A DNA stretch of 41,930 bases. Origin: Candidatus Contendobacter odensis Run_B_J11. GTDB taxonomy: Bacteria > Pseudomonadota > Gammaproteobacteria > Competibacterales > Competibacteraceae. The notes under the pieces are model-generated. The model ran no database searches and was not told the origin of the DNA. It saw nothing but the letters and a program-made list of their open reading frames with translations. Below, piece after piece: positions 1-8,931 of the stretch (positions are counted from its first letter, which is position 1; every line of letters begins with the position of its first letter). The stretch lies in the NCBI RefSeq assembly GCF_000531125.1, contig NZ_CBTK010000002.1:1-41930 (forward strand), read 5' to 3'. The translations under genes and the position numbers were made by a program.

Positions 1-2069
1 TCCTGCGGCGCGGTCGGTGCGGTCGGCGCCCCCGGTGAACTGCCCGCGCCCGATCCGGCAGAAGCCCCGCCGCCGCCGCAATTGAGATTCACCATCGTGC
101 CATCAATGGACACGATGCCGTCAGCCTTGATGGCCACGGTTGCTCCCTTGATCGACACTCCCGCAGGGCCAATGGTGACAAAACTGCTGCCGACTTTAAT
201 CGTCAACTGCGAACTGGCCTCAATCACCACTGTTTGCCCGGCCTTGATATGAATGGCTGACGAAGCGTCCATTGCGTAATTGCCGCCGGTTTTCTCCTGA
301 ATATCGCCAACCACATCAATAGACAAAACTCCCTCGACTTTCTGGTTGTGATCGCCTACCACCTTCTGATGTTTATCGCCTTCAACTTTTTCAAACTGAT
401 CGCCGCTACCGCCATCACCCGATTTAACAATCAGATGTTTTTCGCCTTCAACCTGCTCGAACTGTTTTTTCTTGACGATCAGGTGGCGCTCATTGCCGAT
501 CCACTCCAGGGCATTATTCTTGACCCGGATATCCTGATTCTTTTCAGCGTGGAGAAAGATTTGCTCTGATCCTTTCTTATCCTCGAAGCGGAACTCATTA
601 AAACCATCCCCGCCGATGCTGGACAAGCTCTTGAGGGTGGACATAGTTTTGTTGTCGGGCAGCGTATACGGCGGCTTATTAATGTCGTTATAGACCCGAC
701 CGGTGATAATCGGCCGATCCGGATCACCTTCCAGGAAATCAACAATCACTTCATGGCCGACCCGGGGCAGATACAAGGTTCCCCATTTTTTGCCGGCCCA
801 ACTCTGCGCGACCCGAATCCAGCAGGAACTATTCTGATTGGCTTCGCCGTAACGATCCCAATGGAACTGGCATTTAACCCGGCCATATTGATCGGTATGA
901 ATCTCATCGCCGGATGCGCCAACCACTATCGCGGTTTGCGGACCCTGCACCACTGGCTTGGGGTTGGTGCGCGATGCCCGGTATTGTTGCTGGGCGTCAA
1001 TCGCGGTAATTCGCCCGACATAGGGCTTGCCTGCTTCGAGACTCATGACTGATTCGTAAGCGTCTGATTGCAGCTCATGAACCGCCGATACAATCAGGTA
1101 CTCGCGGTTCTGATCCTCGCGCCCACAATTGGTCAGACTGAACAGATAACCGGCAGCCAATCCATGGGCAATACCCTGGCCCCGCAGAATTTCATGCTGG
1201 GCCAGCAATTCCTGCAACCGCACTGCGCTGTAGGCATTGCCATCGCTGGCTTCGCTGTAGTCACCCGGATAGTCGTACATGGGAAGATCGGCCATGGCGT
1301 GATCTTTTGGCGTAGAGGCCACGGTTCGCAGATTCTTGCGCGGCGCGGTGAAGTCGAAATCATTCAGCGCATAGGCTCCAGACTGCACCTGCTTTTCAAC
1401 GGTCCACTGGTAGATATGGTCGCGTTCACGGAACTCATGGGCATCGGGTGGGTAATAAGGTATTTGGTCATAACCGGGAAATGCGCTATGCGATCCGCGA
1501 TTATCCGCCAGCACCAGGGTGTGCTTGCCGTTTTGGTGGGTAAAGTAGTAATAGATGCCCTCTTGCTGCATTAACCGGCTGACGAAATTGAAATCCGTCT
1601 CCCGGTATTGCACACAATACTCCCAAGTGCGATAGCTACCGCTGAGGGAGCGGCTAAAGTCGGTAAAGCCGTGATCGCTGAATATTGACTCGATGATGGC
1701 GGGAGCGGTCTGGTTCTGGAAAATCCGGCAATCGGAAGTCCGGGTCAGAAACCATAGCCACGGACTGAGCGTCGCCCGGTAGAGTCCGTAGCGCAGTCCA
1801 CGCATTCCCAGATAACTGAAGCGGGTAACAAAGCCGTTGAAGTAACGGGTTCCGCCCCCGCGCACCTCAGGCAGTTCCATCCGTACCGTCATGTTCTTGC
1901 CCAGTACCTCGGACAAGTCGATATCAGTGCGCTCGCTAAGCAGATCGATTTCAAACTCGAACAGTTGCCCCAACTGCTCGGTGGCGGTCATCCGGCCGAA
2001 GACCAGCACGTCCTCGCCTAGCGAGGTGTTGACCGCGAAAAATCGGTGTTTTTGGGTGATAGTGGCCAT
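1..2069 (-). CDS. vgrG: VgrG, T6SS spike protein (3' end outside window)
   Basis: The reverse strand is open from an ATG at 2069 to the window edge, 689 codons without a stop. Residues 1 to about 380 look like the gp27-like hub (beginning MATITQKHRFFAVNT). An OB-fold gp5-like part follows, with the family signature WAGKKWGTLYLPRVGHEV and then DFLEGDPDRPIITGRVYN. After it come short repeated V-G/E-G-x-x-x-Q motifs typical of the beta-helical needle, then a Gly/Ser/Ala/Pro-rich tail that is cut off. VgrG trimers cap the Hcp tube and carry effectors. The start has GGAG about nine bases upstream. Whether the tail leads to an effector domain cannot be seen. The gene is divergent from a sheath-like gene, which supports a T6SS context. 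Confidence 0.93.
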   Translation of the reverse strand, partial: MATITQKHRFFAVNTSLGEDVLVFGRMTATEQLGQLFEFEIDLLSERTDIDLSEVLGKNMTVRMELPEVRGGGTRYFNGFVTRFSYLGMRGLRYGLYRATLSPWLWFLTRTSDCRIFQNQTAPAIIESIFSDHGFTDFSRSLSGSYRTWEYCVQYRETDFNFVSRLMQQEGIYYYFTHQNGKHTLVLADNRGSHSAFPGYDQIPYYPPDAHEFRERDHIYQWTVEKQVQSGAYALNDFDFTAPRKNLRTVASTPKDHAMADLPMYDYPGDYSEASDGNAYSAVRLQELLAQHEILRGQGIAHGLAAGYLFSLTNCGREDQNREYLIVSAVHELQSDAYESVMSLEAGKPYVGRITAIDAQQQYRASRTNPKPVVQGPQTAIVVGASGDEIHTDQYGRVKCQFHWDRYGEANQNSSCWIRVAQSWAGKKWGTLYLPRVGHEVIVDFLEGDPDRPIITGRVYNDINKPPYTLPDNKTMSTLKSLSSIGGDGFNEFRFEDKKGSEQIFLHAEKNQDIRVKNNALEWIGNERHLIVKKKQFEQVEGEKHLIVKSGDGGSGDQFEKVEGDKHQKVVGDHNQKVEGVLSIDVVGDIQEKTGGNYAMDASSAIHIKAGQTVVIEASSQLTIKVGSSFVTIGPAGVSIKGATVAIKADGIVSIDGTMVNLNCGGGGASAGSGAGSSPGAPTAPTAPQ

Positions 2070-2163
2070 GCTCTGGACTCCACAAACCTGCTGCCGTAAC
2101 GGCGGTGCTGCTGTGAAAATAAGTGTAGCGCAACCGCCTATGAAAAACCGGTGGCTACCCGTC

Positions 2164-2175
2164 GGCAAATTTGCC
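2164..2175. promoter_or_regulatory. 12-bp perfect palindrome between divergent T6SS genes
   Basis: GGCAAATTTGCC is a perfect palindrome in the 157-bp gap between vgrG and the sheath-like gene. A TATAAA box lies at 2191-2196, suitably placed to be the -10 of the rightward gene, but no good -35 is seen. It could be an operator; this is inference only. Confidence 0.25.
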
Positions 2176-2226
2176 AAATTCGCACTAGACTATAAACATC
2201 GCTCTCTGTCCCGGAGATTCAAGCTC

Positions 2227-3750
2227 ATGCCTGGCCGAATGGAATTGCAGTTTACGCTGCCCAAGTCTGCTTCACCTTCGTTCCGTCGGGAGGCTGAGGC
2301 GCCGTTGCGCATCCTGATCATGGCCGATTTGAGTGGGCGCGATCATCGCGGAGCGCCGGTGGATCTATCCGATCTATCCAGCCGGCCCTTATTGCCGGTG
2401 GACGTGGACCATTTTGATACGGTCATGGCCCGGTTTAGCCCGAAATTAGCATTGCCGCTGGGGGTAACCGATGCACCCCTCACCATCAGCTTCGGCCAAC
2501 TGGATGACTTTCACCCCGATACACTGTATCAGCGCCTGGAACTGTTTCAGGCGTTGCGCGGCAGTCGCGCCCGTTTGCTCAATCCAGCCAGTTTCGATCA
2601 GGCCGTTGCCGAACTCAGTCCAACGCCGCCCCATGACCTATCAGCACAATCCGAGCCAACAATCGCCCCGGAGGACGAAGCGGCCTTGCTGGAACGGTTA
2701 TTGGGGCGAGCGCCGGCGGCGGCTCCGCCACTTCGCCGGCTGACCGATCCCGGTGCCGCCGCGATCCAGGCCCTGCTGCAAACGGTGGTGCAACCACATA
2801 TCGTGCGCACCGACCCGCACCAGTCGGCCTGGGTGGCCGCAGTGGATGCCGCTATCGGCGAACAGATGCGGGCGATCTTGCACCAGCCAGCATTCCAGGC
2901 GCTGGAAGCGACGTGGCGCGGGGTGCATGGCCTCATTACTCATCTCGATAGCGAGGCGGTTCAGGTTTTTTTGCTGGATGTTACCCAGTCGGAATTGCTA
3001 CTCGATCTGCGGGCGGCAGACGGTCGTCCGTCAGCAACGAGCCTTTACACGCGGCTGATTGACGATGGGGTCCGTGCCCACGGTGGCGAACCTTGGGCGT
3101 TGCTGGTGGGCGACTACCGCTTTAGCAGCGGCGCGGAAGACATTGCACTGCTGGCAGCGCTGGGTTCGCTGGCGGCCCATGCCGGCGGTCCTTTTCTGGC
3201 GGCGGCTGAACCCGGCATATTAGGTTGCGACGCGGTGGCGCAACTGGCCGATCCGGCGCAATGGGCGGCGTTGCCGGCGGCTGCTGAACAAAACTGGCGA
3301 CTGCTGCGAACCAGTGCAGTCGCTCCCTGGCTCGGTTTGGCCTTGCCGCGAGTGTTGCTGCGGATGCCTTACGGTCGCAAGGCCGATCCGATTGAAGCGT
3401 TTGCATTTGAAGAAATGCCGATGGGTGGTGATCCCGGCGCCTATCTGTGGGGCAATCCGGCGTTGGTTTGCGCCCGGTTGATCGCGGATGCCTTTGCGGA
3501 AAATGGTTGGGAGTTCAGTCCCGGTGCGGTGCTGGATGTTGAGGATTTGCCGATGCACATTTATGAGGAGGCCGGCGAGCGGGTGATGCAGCCGGCGACT
3601 GAGGCACTATTGGGCGAGCGGGCGATGAGTGCCATCCTAGCCCAAGGAATTATGCCGCTGTTGGGGCAGCGCCAGCGCAATGCGGTGCGGCTGGCACGGT
3701 TTCAGTCGTTGGCCGATCCGGCGGTTGCGCTGGCGGGGGCGTGGCGGTGA
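2227..3750 (+). CDS. TssB-TssC-like fused T6SS contractile sheath protein
   Basis: 507 residues. Residues about 28-120 read like TssB/ImpB: LRILIMADLSG, then DVDHFDTVMARFSPKL and the LDDFHPDTLY stretch that matches the small sheath subunit. A linker rich in Ala/Pro/Glu (about 125-200) leads to a TssC/EvpB-like part with AILHQPAFQALEATWRG, GEPWALLVGDYRFS and AYLWGNPA motifs in family order. Separate TssB and TssC (about 170 and 490 residues) form the sheath that propels the Hcp-VgrG tube; here both seem compressed into one chain. The frame is open upstream into vgrG antisense, but ATG 2227 has GGAG about ten bases before it and begins the homologous region. It is divergent from vgrG. It may be a variant sheath or an assembly-associated homologue; I am sure of the sheath relationship, less of the role. 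Confidence 0.8.
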   Translation: MPGRMELQFTLPKSASPSFRREAEAPLRILIMADLSGRDHRGAPVDLSDLSSRPLLPVDVDHFDTVMARFSPKLALPLGVTDAPLTISFGQLDDFHPDTLYQRLELFQALRGSRARLLNPASFDQAVAELSPTPPHDLSAQSEPTIAPEDEAALLERLLGRAPAAAPPLRRLTDPGAAAIQALLQTVVQPHIVRTDPHQSAWVAAVDAAIGEQMRAILHQPAFQALEATWRGVHGLITHLDSEAVQVFLLDVTQSELLLDLRAADGRPSATSLYTRLIDDGVRAHGGEPWALLVGDYRFSSGAEDIALLAALGSLAAHAGGPFLAAAEPGILGCDAVAQLADPAQWAALPAAAEQNWRLLRTSAVAPWLGLALPRVLLRMPYGRKADPIEAFAFEEMPMGGDPGAYLWGNPALVCARLIADAFAENGWEFSPGAVLDVEDLPMHIYEEAGERVMQPATEALLGERAMSAILAQGIMPLLGQRQRNAVRLARFQSLADPAVALAGAWR

Positions 3751-3766
3751 CGTTGGTAGCCTTATC

Positions 3767-5065
3767 ATGGCCATGAAGCGCGTCCTGATGATCGCCTACC
3801 ACTTCCCGCCACTGGCCGGCAGCAGCGGGATTCAGCGCACTCTGCGTTTCGTGCGCTATTTGCCGGAATTTGGTTGGGAACCGATCGTGCTGACCGCGCA
3901 TCCCCGCGCCTATGAACGCAGTAGTGACGATCAGCTTGCCGATATTCCCGATGGGGTGGTCGTGGTGCGTGCGCCAGCCTTTGATACGGCGCGGCATTTG
4001 GCCGTTGCCGGGCGCTATCCAGGCTTCCTTGCGCGCCCCGACCGTTGGGTGAGTTGGTTGCCTGGCGCGCTATGGGCTGGTCGGAAATTAATCAAGAACT
4101 ATCGTCCACACGCCTTGTGGAGCACTTATCCGATTGCGACCGCGCATTTGATCGGTCATGCCTTGCATCGCATGTCCGGCTTACCCTGGATTGCCGACTT
4201 TCGCGATCCGATGGCGCAGGACGGGTATCCGGCGAATCCGAAAACCTGGGCGAGTTTCAAACGGATCGAGGAGACCACGTTTAAGTCCGCCACTTTCCGC
4301 ACCTTCACCACTCCCGGCGCGGTGCGGATGTACCGGGAGCGCTATCCAGAGTCGCCCGCCGAGCGCACTGTGCTGATCGAAAATGGTTATGACGAGGACA
4401 GTTTCGTCGGGCTGGAAGCCAGCGCGGCCAGCAAAGGTTCGCTCCATCCGGGCAAGATCACTTTGTTGCACAGTGGCATCGTGTACCCCAGCGAGCGGGA
4501 TCCGACGCAACTGTTTCAGGCGATGAGCGCTTTGTTGCAATCTGGACGACTGAACCCCGCGCGCTATGTGTTGCGTCTGCGCGCTACGGCTCACGATGAT
4601 TGGCTGAAGAATTTGGCGGCGGAGCATGGGATCGCCGACATGATCGAACTGGTCCCTCCTTTGTCCTACCGCGAGGCGTTGGAAGAGATGCTGCGGGCCG
4701 ATGGTTTGCTGGTGTTGCAGGCGGCCAACTGTAATGACCAGATTCCCGCGAAGATTTATGAATATCTGCGGGTTGGTCGCCCGATCCTGGGTTTGACGGA
4801 TCCGATGGGCGACACTGCGGGAGCTTTGCGCCGGGCCGGGGTGGCCGGTATTGCGCCGCTTGACGATGCGGAGGCCATCGCCGCTGCTTTGGCCGATTTC
4901 ATCGCGCAGATGCAGGCCGGTTCCCCGCTTCCACTCACTACCGAGGCGGTCAGCGCCGGTTCGCGCCGCCAGCGGAGTGCGGAACTGGCTGGACTTTTGG
5001 AAGAGACCCTTTCCCCTGAGAGACCCCTTGCCGAATGTCGTGTGCTGTCGCCAACCCTCCAGTAG
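3767..5065 (+). CDS. Glycosyltransferase, GT-B fold (GT4-like)
   Basis: 432 residues from ATG 3767 (a second ATG at 3773 is equally possible; the frame is open upstream but lacks family similarity). The N-terminus VLMIAYHFPPLAGSSGIQR is the usual glycine-rich first loop of GT4-type enzymes. The C-terminal half has KIYEYLRVGRPILGLTD, the place where such enzymes contact the sugar nucleotide. It probably adds one sugar to a lipid-linked glycan at the inner membrane. The donor and acceptor cannot be read. It begins 16 bases after the T6SS gene and overlaps the next gene by 31 bases, so it likely opens the glycan operon. It resembles the protein at 10182-11606 in layout, so the two may be paralogues. 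Confidence 0.82.
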   Translation: MAMKRVLMIAYHFPPLAGSSGIQRTLRFVRYLPEFGWEPIVLTAHPRAYERSSDDQLADIPDGVVVVRAPAFDTARHLAVAGRYPGFLARPDRWVSWLPGALWAGRKLIKNYRPHALWSTYPIATAHLIGHALHRMSGLPWIADFRDPMAQDGYPANPKTWASFKRIEETTFKSATFRTFTTPGAVRMYRERYPESPAERTVLIENGYDEDSFVGLEASAASKGSLHPGKITLLHSGIVYPSERDPTQLFQAMSALLQSGRLNPARYVLRLRATAHDDWLKNLAAEHGIADMIELVPPLSYREALEEMLRADGLLVLQAANCNDQIPAKIYEYLRVGRPILGLTDPMGDTAGALRRAGVAGIAPLDDAEAIAAALADFIAQMQAGSPLPLTTEAVSAGSRRQRSAELAGLLEETLSPERPLAECRVLSPTLQ

Positions 5066-6183
5066 AAGTGCGGGTCATTGAGTCCTTTGACGACCTGCCC
5101 GACGAAATCGCCCAAGTCTTGGTGGATTGTAAGTTTACCGACCTCCATCACACGCTGGACTGGTTCCGATTGCTTGCGGCGACGGCGCTGGAACCGGGTG
5201 GCCTGTTGCGGATTTATTGGGTTGCGCCGTCGGGTCAACCCCTGCTGTGTGTTCCCTGCTTGTTCACCAGCGCCAGTCCTCCCCAGCGCCTTGCTGCTCT
5301 GTCAAATTTTTATACTCCCCTATTTGGGCCGGTCGGAAACCACGGCGTTACGCCGGACAATGTTCACCGCTGGGTCCAGCATGTGACCAGTGAGCGTCCC
5401 CGCTGGGATATCATCGATCTGCAACCTCTGGACCCCACGACTGCTTTCTTTCGACTGTTGCTTGAGGAGTTTCGACGCGCCGGTTGGTGGGTAGATTCCT
5501 ACTTCTGTTTCGGCAACTGGTATTTAGAGGTTGCAGCGCGCACCTTCGCCGATTACTGGGTCGGGCTTTCCTCACGGATGCGTAACACTATTAGCCGGGC
5601 ACAGCGACGGCTGGAACGAATGCCTGGCTTTCAGCTCGCTATCGTCACCGCGCCCGGCCCGGATCTGGACGCCGCGATCAATGCCTATCAGACGGTTTAT
5701 GCTTGTAGCTGGAAGCAGCCCGAACCGTTTCCTCATTTTATTCCAGCCCTCTGCCGACTCGCTGCTGAGCGGGGTTGGTTGCGGCTTGGCGTTATTCATC
5801 TTGATCAGCAGCCAGTCGCGGCCCAACTTTGGCTGTGCGACGGCCAGACTGCATCCATCGTCAAGCTTGCTCATGACCAGTCACTGGTCAAACTGGGTGC
5901 AGGCTCGGTATTGACAGCGGCGCTGATGCAATACGTCATGGACATTGATCGAATCCGAATCGTTGATTATCTGATCGGCGACGACGCCTACAAGCGCGAA
6001 TGGATGTCGCATCGGCGTGAACGGTGTGGTTTCATCGCCTTTAATCCCCGGACGATTCGCGGCGTCGCGGGCGCAATCCACCATTTTGGCGGCAAAATTT
6101 GGCGTGGCCTTGCGCCTCTCCATCGCCCCGATGCTCCGGTTGCTCACCCTTCTACTCGACCGAGCGATCCGCCCGTTGCCTAG
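5035..6183 (+). CDS. GNAT-fold acetyltransferase, CelD/BcsL-like
   Basis: 382 residues. The region around residues 210-330 has the FemAB/GNAT-like layout of the CelD/BcsL group: a helix with YACSWKQPEPFP, then LGVIHLDQQPVAAQLWL, a lysine-containing strand and a final DYLIGDDAYKREW motif. These proteins are common in polysaccharide and cellulose loci and are thought to acetylate glycans or precursors; the substrate is unknown here. ATG 5035 lies inside the preceding gene, and the 3' end overlaps the flippase gene by 53 bases if that starts at 6131, so the three are probably translated from one mRNA. An internal GTG start at about codon 11 is possible. Confidence 0.78.
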   Translation: MSCAVANPPVEVRVIESFDDLPDEIAQVLVDCKFTDLHHTLDWFRLLAATALEPGGLLRIYWVAPSGQPLLCVPCLFTSASPPQRLAALSNFYTPLFGPVGNHGVTPDNVHRWVQHVTSERPRWDIIDLQPLDPTTAFFRLLLEEFRRAGWWVDSYFCFGNWYLEVAARTFADYWVGLSSRMRNTISRAQRRLERMPGFQLAIVTAPGPDLDAAINAYQTVYACSWKQPEPFPHFIPALCRLAAERGWLRLGVIHLDQQPVAAQLWLCDGQTASIVKLAHDQSLVKLGAGSVLTAALMQYVMDIDRIRIVDYLIGDDAYKREWMSHRRERCGFIAFNPRTIRGVAGAIHHFGGKIWRGLAPLHRPDAPVAHPSTRPSDPPVA

Positions 6184-7648
6184 TCCCGAGGACCATTCGA
6201 CCCCCAACCCGTTTCGCGGTGCGTTCTGGACGCTTGCGATGCGGTGGTCGGATCGGCTGATTGGGCTGGCTAGTACCCTGATCCTGGCTCGTCTGTTGCT
6301 GCCGGACGATTTTGGGGTGTTCGCATTGGCCAGCATTGTCGTGGGCTTGGCGGACGTGCTGCTGGACTTAGGTGTTCACATCGCCCTGCTTCGAGACCCT
6401 CATCCTCAGCGTGAAGATTACGACACCGCCTGGACTTTGCGTATTCTGCAATCAATCCTGGCCGCAGCCTTGCTGATTACGCTCGCGTCCCCACTTGCAG
6501 CCAGCCTCGGTGAGCCGCGTCTGATTTCCCTGTTGCCTTGGCTGGCAGGGGCCTTGCTGGTGGGCAGCGCGGAAAATATCGGCATTGTCGATTTTCAAAA
6601 ACAGCAACGGTTTGATCGAGATTTTCGATTTTTCTTCACCAAGCGGGTGATCGGTTTTATCATCACCACCGGAATAGCTCTGGCACTGGGATCGTACTGG
6701 GCATTAGTGGTGGGGACATGGGGGCAGCGTCTCTTTGGAGTTGCGCTCAGTTATGCCCTGCATCCATACCGACCGCATCTGAGCCTGCGCCACAGTAAAA
6801 AAATCTGGGCATTTTCACGATGGATTTTATTACAGAACATCGGTATCTATCTGGAACAGCGCATGGATAAGCTTTTGGTTGGCAAGTGTGAATCTGCCGC
6901 ATGGGTAGGGACTTATTCAGTTGCTGATGAAATCGCTTCGATACCCGGAACCGAATTATTAGCACCGTTAAACCGGGCGTTGCTGCCCGCCTTGGTCGCG
7001 CAACTGCATGAGCCGGCCCGGGTTCGTGAGACTTACCTGTTGGCGCTCTCAGTACAGTGTTTGATTGGGTTTCCGGCTTCGGTTGGCCTGATGTTGGTCG
7101 CCGATCAGGCGGTGGCGATCCTGCTGGGACCTCACTGGTTAGAGGCTATTGTGCTGCTCAAATGGCTCAGTATCGGGGGGCTGGTCGCGGCGATGACCGC
7201 CAGCGGTCGCTATTTGTTGCTGGCCGCCGGTCATGCGAAATCGCTGGCGGTCACGTCTTGGCTGCAAGTGGTTCTATTTGCGCTAACCGCAACGGTCGCC
7301 TTTCCCATCATGAACGCCGAACGGATTGCTATTTTGCGCGTGGTGGTGGCTTTTATTACCGGCTCCGTAGTGCTGGCGTTTTTATTGCGGCGCTTTCCGA
7401 TAGTTAATGGATCAGATATCGTTCGTGCTATTATCCGCCCGCTTGTCGCGACAGCCATAATGACTATGGCTGTGATCAGTCTTCAATCAAGTGCCTGGGT
7501 GATCGGCTCAGGGGCGCTGATCGCGGAAGTCGTCTTGGGAGTCACGGTTTATGTACTCATGATAATCGGGCTGTGGAGAGTAGTCGGGCGACCGAATGGA
7601 GCTGAATATTTTCTTTTTCAGCACTGGGTGCCATGGCTTCTCAATTGA
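6131..7648 (+). CDS. Wzx-type oligosaccharide flippase
   Basis: 505 residues from ATG 6131. Residues 30-50 carry RGAFWTLAMRWSDRLIGL followed by ARLLLPDDFGVFALA, the conserved beginning of Wzx/MOP flippases. Alternating hydrophobic segments continue to the C-terminus, about 12-14 membrane helices. Such proteins turn undecaprenyl-linked oligosaccharides across the inner membrane for periplasmic polymerisation or ligation. The reading frame extends upstream to 6017, but the extra residues are the antisense-like overlap of the acetyltransferase gene and lack a membrane segment. ATG 6239 is a shorter option but would cut into the conserved start. Confidence 0.86.
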   Translation: MLRLLTLLLDRAIRPLPSPEDHSTPNPFRGAFWTLAMRWSDRLIGLASTLILARLLLPDDFGVFALASIVVGLADVLLDLGVHIALLRDPHPQREDYDTAWTLRILQSILAAALLITLASPLAASLGEPRLISLLPWLAGALLVGSAENIGIVDFQKQQRFDRDFRFFFTKRVIGFIITTGIALALGSYWALVVGTWGQRLFGVALSYALHPYRPHLSLRHSKKIWAFSRWILLQNIGIYLEQRMDKLLVGKCESAAWVGTYSVADEIASIPGTELLAPLNRALLPALVAQLHEPARVRETYLLALSVQCLIGFPASVGLMLVADQAVAILLGPHWLEAIVLLKWLSIGGLVAAMTASGRYLLLAAGHAKSLAVTSWLQVVLFALTATVAFPIMNAERIAILRVVVAFITGSVVLAFLLRRFPIVNGSDIVRAIIRPLVATAIMTMAVISLQSSAWVIGSGALIAEVVLGVTVYVLMIIGLWRVVGRPNGAEYFLFQHWVPWLLN

Positions 7649-7693
7649 TGGCAATAAATAAATCAAACGAATCTATCGATCTGCATAACTTCT

Positions 7694-8914
7694 ATGACTC
7701 ACGATCTTACCACAACTAATGCTGCTTCCATAAAAAAACTTGCGGGAATTGACGCTGCGCGAGGATGGGCAATTCTGTTGGTTATAATGGTGCATACCCC
7801 TGGAGTTATGCCAGAGTTGCCTTATCCTTTGAAAAAAATAACCAGTTTTGGCTGGTATGGTGTTCAGCTTTTTTTTATTGCCAGCGCTTTTACTTTGTTA
7901 AATTCCTGGTATCGGGATGCTCGCCCTGTTGGAATCAAGACCTCACATTTTTTCCTACGCCGGTTTCTCCGCATTGCACCTATGTATTATGCTGGCGCAA
8001 TTCTCTACTATTTTCTTCGCCCTCCCTCTCAAGGGTTTGATATTAATCAACTTCTCTTGAGTCTATCTTTTATTAATTCGTGGTCACCCTCGTGGATACC
8101 AACAACGGAAAGTGGTTGGTCTGTCGTTCCTGGAGGTTGGAGCATTTCAGTTGAGTTTTGCTTCTACTTTGTTTTTCCAGTATTGGCATTCTTTGCGGCA
8201 TCTACGAAACGCAGTCTTCTCCTGTTTACGGTCAGTATTTTTATAATGCTACTGGGTTATACTATAGGCAATGCGTATTATATGCCCCTTTATGGTATGC
8301 AAGCGACCGAGCAGTTTCTATATTTTTGGCTCCCCAATCAACTGTGTATTTTTGCAATCGGATTTATCATCTTTTCTGCACTTAATGCAACTCATCAGCG
8401 TTTAGATAGTTTTCTACACTTCTTACGCTATAAAGCTGGGTTGGTGAACCTTTTTGGTATCATTTTGTTATTGGCGCTGACTCAGATCGGAATTATTAAG
8501 CATTTATCCAGTAGCTTCCCATGGATTCCTACCCATTTGGTGGTTTCAATAATCTTTGGATTTATCGTGATTGCTAATCTGATGTCTCCCCGACCATCCC
8601 CTCTGCTCATTAATCCGTTTATTTGTCGCTTGGGTGCCGTCAGTTTTAGCGCCTATGTCTTGCACTGGGCTGTCATCGATTTGGTACGCAGATGTGGTGT
8701 GGTTCTTAACCTTTCAATGATCAGTGGATGGGAAGCTATTGGAGTTTTCTTACTGGTAGTATTTCCGTTTGTCGTGATATTAACTTATGGGTTATCGAAA
8801 TTGACCTATCAATTTGTGGAACAGCCCTTTATTCGTCTCAGTTCATATCTGATTCAGTCGCGTCTTTTCCAGGCGGCTGCTGTTGAGAAACCTCACCCTG
8901 TACGCCAGACATAA
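7694..8914 (+). CDS. Acyltransferase-3 family membrane protein (OafA-like)
   Basis: 406 residues. The start GIDAARGWAILLVIMVHT contains the family histidine (His34) in the first membrane helix. About ten hydrophobic segments follow, and the end FVEQPFIRLSSYL is the typical C-terminal signature. These enzymes O-acylate surface glycans using acyl-CoA at the inner membrane. The gene is AT-rich compared with both neighbours, with many T-rich codons, which suggests separate acquisition. No clear ribosome binding site precedes the ATG. It sits 45 bases after the flippase and 17 bases before the next GT. Confidence 0.88.
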   Translation: MTHDLTTTNAASIKKLAGIDAARGWAILLVIMVHTPGVMPELPYPLKKITSFGWYGVQLFFIASAFTLLNSWYRDARPVGIKTSHFFLRRFLRIAPMYYAGAILYYFLRPPSQGFDINQLLLSLSFINSWSPSWIPTTESGWSVVPGGWSISVEFCFYFVFPVLAFFAASTKRSLLLFTVSIFIMLLGYTIGNAYYMPLYGMQATEQFLYFWLPNQLCIFAIGFIIFSALNATHQRLDSFLHFLRYKAGLVNLFGIILLLALTQIGIIKHLSSSFPWIPTHLVVSIIFGFIVIANLMSPRPSPLLINPFICRLGAVSFSAYVLHWAVIDLVRRCGVVLNLSMISGWEAIGVFLLVVFPFVVILTYGLSKLTYQFVEQPFIRLSSYLIQSRLFQAAAVEKPHPVRQT

Positions 8915-8931
8915 ACCACTTCGGTGATACT

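Noticed and set aside
1068-1574. A forward frame of 168 codons opposite vgrG
   Set aside because: It is antisense to the clearly coding vgrG frame and has no recognisable domain or ribosome binding site.
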